DNA from: Anaerostipes sp. 992a
GTDB lineage: Bacteria; Bacillota; Clostridia; Lachnospirales; Lachnospiraceae
Reading direction: 5' to 3'
Assembly (NCBI RefSeq): GCF_001940245.1
Contig: NZ_MJIG01000004.1
Span: forward strand, 1-64,000
Length of the DNA stretch: 64,000 nucleotides
In this document: positions 63,652 through 64,000 of the stretch, one piece after another
Layout of the letters: each line of letters opens with the position of its first letter
How positions within the stretch are numbered: the first letter of the stretch is position 1
Notes under the pieces: model-generated
The model's database searches: none
Told to the model about the DNA's origin: nothing
What the model saw: the letters and a program-made list of their open reading frames with translations, nothing else
Made by a program: the position numbers and the translations under genes

Positions 63652-64000
63652 CTATAAACTTTCTATTTTTTTACGAATCCGCAGCATATTTTTATCAAGT
63701 TTTGCGATAACATCTGAATAATGCCGAAGTTCCTCTTCTATTTCCGCAACCCCCTCTTTTCGATCCTTTTTATACAGAAGCTGATAATCCAATACACTGA
63801 AGAAATCCATAGCTACTGTACGAATCTGTACTTCTACTTTCTTTTTCTCGCATTTTTCTGAAGAATACACAGGTACTTTTAAAATAAGATGAAGGCTCAT
63901 ATATCCGTTAGCCTTTGGTTTTTTGATATAATCCTTTTCCTTGATGATTTCCAGATCTCCGTGCGATTTTAGTTTTTTGGCAATCTCATAAACATCATCA
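63652..64000 (-). CDS. RelA/SpoT-type small alarmone synthetase, partial (5' end beyond window)
   Basis: C-terminal about 116 residues; the rest lies right of base 64000. DDVYEIAKKLKSHGDLEI, then DYIKKPKANGYMSLHLILKV and VEVQIRTVAMDFFSVLDYQL match the (p)ppGpp synthetase domain, including the catalytic Glu in EVQIRT. NGYMSLH has Met where most synthetases have Arg (NGYRSLH). The tail is a short coiled coil (EEELRHYSDVIAKLDKNML), as in stand-alone tetrameric synthetases. An internal ATG at 63900 is not the start. No HD hydrolase domain can be seen in the available part. Confidence 0.85.
   Translation of the reverse strand, partial: DDVYEIAKKLKSHGDLEIIKEKDYIKKPKANGYMSLHLILKVPVYSSEKCEKKKVEVQIRTVAMDFFSVLDYQLLYKKDRKEGVAEIEEELRHYSDVIAKLDKNMLRIRKKIESL

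Overview
The window looks like a chromosomal piece of a low-to-medium GC Firmicute of the class Clostridia, most likely a Lachnospiraceae-type gut anaerobe. The evidence is purine-rich Shine-Dalgarno sequences (AGGAGG/GGAGG) before nearly every gene, PolC-type DNA polymerase III, class III fructose-bisphosphatase, the ylxR-ylxQ-infB block, an anaerobic sulfite-reductase-like protein and a MetH without its own reactivation domain. No phage, plasmid or CRISPR array is visible. The only mobile-element trace is a decayed IS200/IS605-type TnpB 3' end at the left edge.

Left arm (1-35 kb, mostly + strand): decayed tnpB with a possible omega-RNA region; rsgA; an orphan BlaI/MecI-type repressor divergent from a ZIP metal transporter; a MATE transporter with two frameshifts and an intact second MATE; a phosphofructokinase paralog; YitT-like and Na+/H+-antiporter-like membrane proteins on the minus strand; nadA; a cobalt/nickel ECF transporter (cbiMN-cbiQ-cbiO); a secreted GH25 lysozyme; a two-component system; aroD divergent from a LysR regulator; dapF with a homopolymer frameshift; a type II topoisomerase pair (parE/parC-like) running straight into a methionine block (MetH-reactivation-like protein, MetF/homocysteine methyltransferase fusion, MetH); an LCP-family cell-wall ligase; ilvN-ilvC; ttcA; and a XerS-like tyrosine recombinase.

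Right arm (35-64 kb, almost all - strand): a cytidylate-kinase-like protein; an Rrf2/IscR-like regulator (+); fbp preceded by a ribbon-helix-helix/coiled-coil protein; the translation block rimP-nusA-ylxR-ylxQ-infB-rbfA-nrnA-truB-ribF; a metallophosphatase and polC-ispG-rseP-cdsA-uppS (dxr is missing from its usual slot); frr-pyrH; hom; a small lipoprotein; a lone siroheme/4Fe-4S reductase (+); a Nudix hydrolase; an AEC transporter; and at the right edge an unusual cluster of an alarmone synthetase (cut by the window end), a two-helix membrane protein, and a fusion of a uracil-DNA-glycosylase-like domain, a Cys cluster and a degenerate SpoT-like HD domain.

Two large-scale patterns stand out. 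Genes point right in the left half (24 of 29 counted) and left in the right half (27 of 29), so transcription converges at about 35 kb, exactly where the XerS-like recombinase and a candidate dif-like inverted repeat lie; this is the layout expected at a replication terminus. Second, a TACANNTGTA-type operator in the lysozyme promoter resembles the palindrome in the promoter of the orphan BlaI/MecI-type repressor, suggesting a small cell-wall regulon. Several homopolymer frameshifts (MATE twice, dapF) may be sequencing errors or real decay. All functional calls are from reading motifs by eye; no database search was possible.
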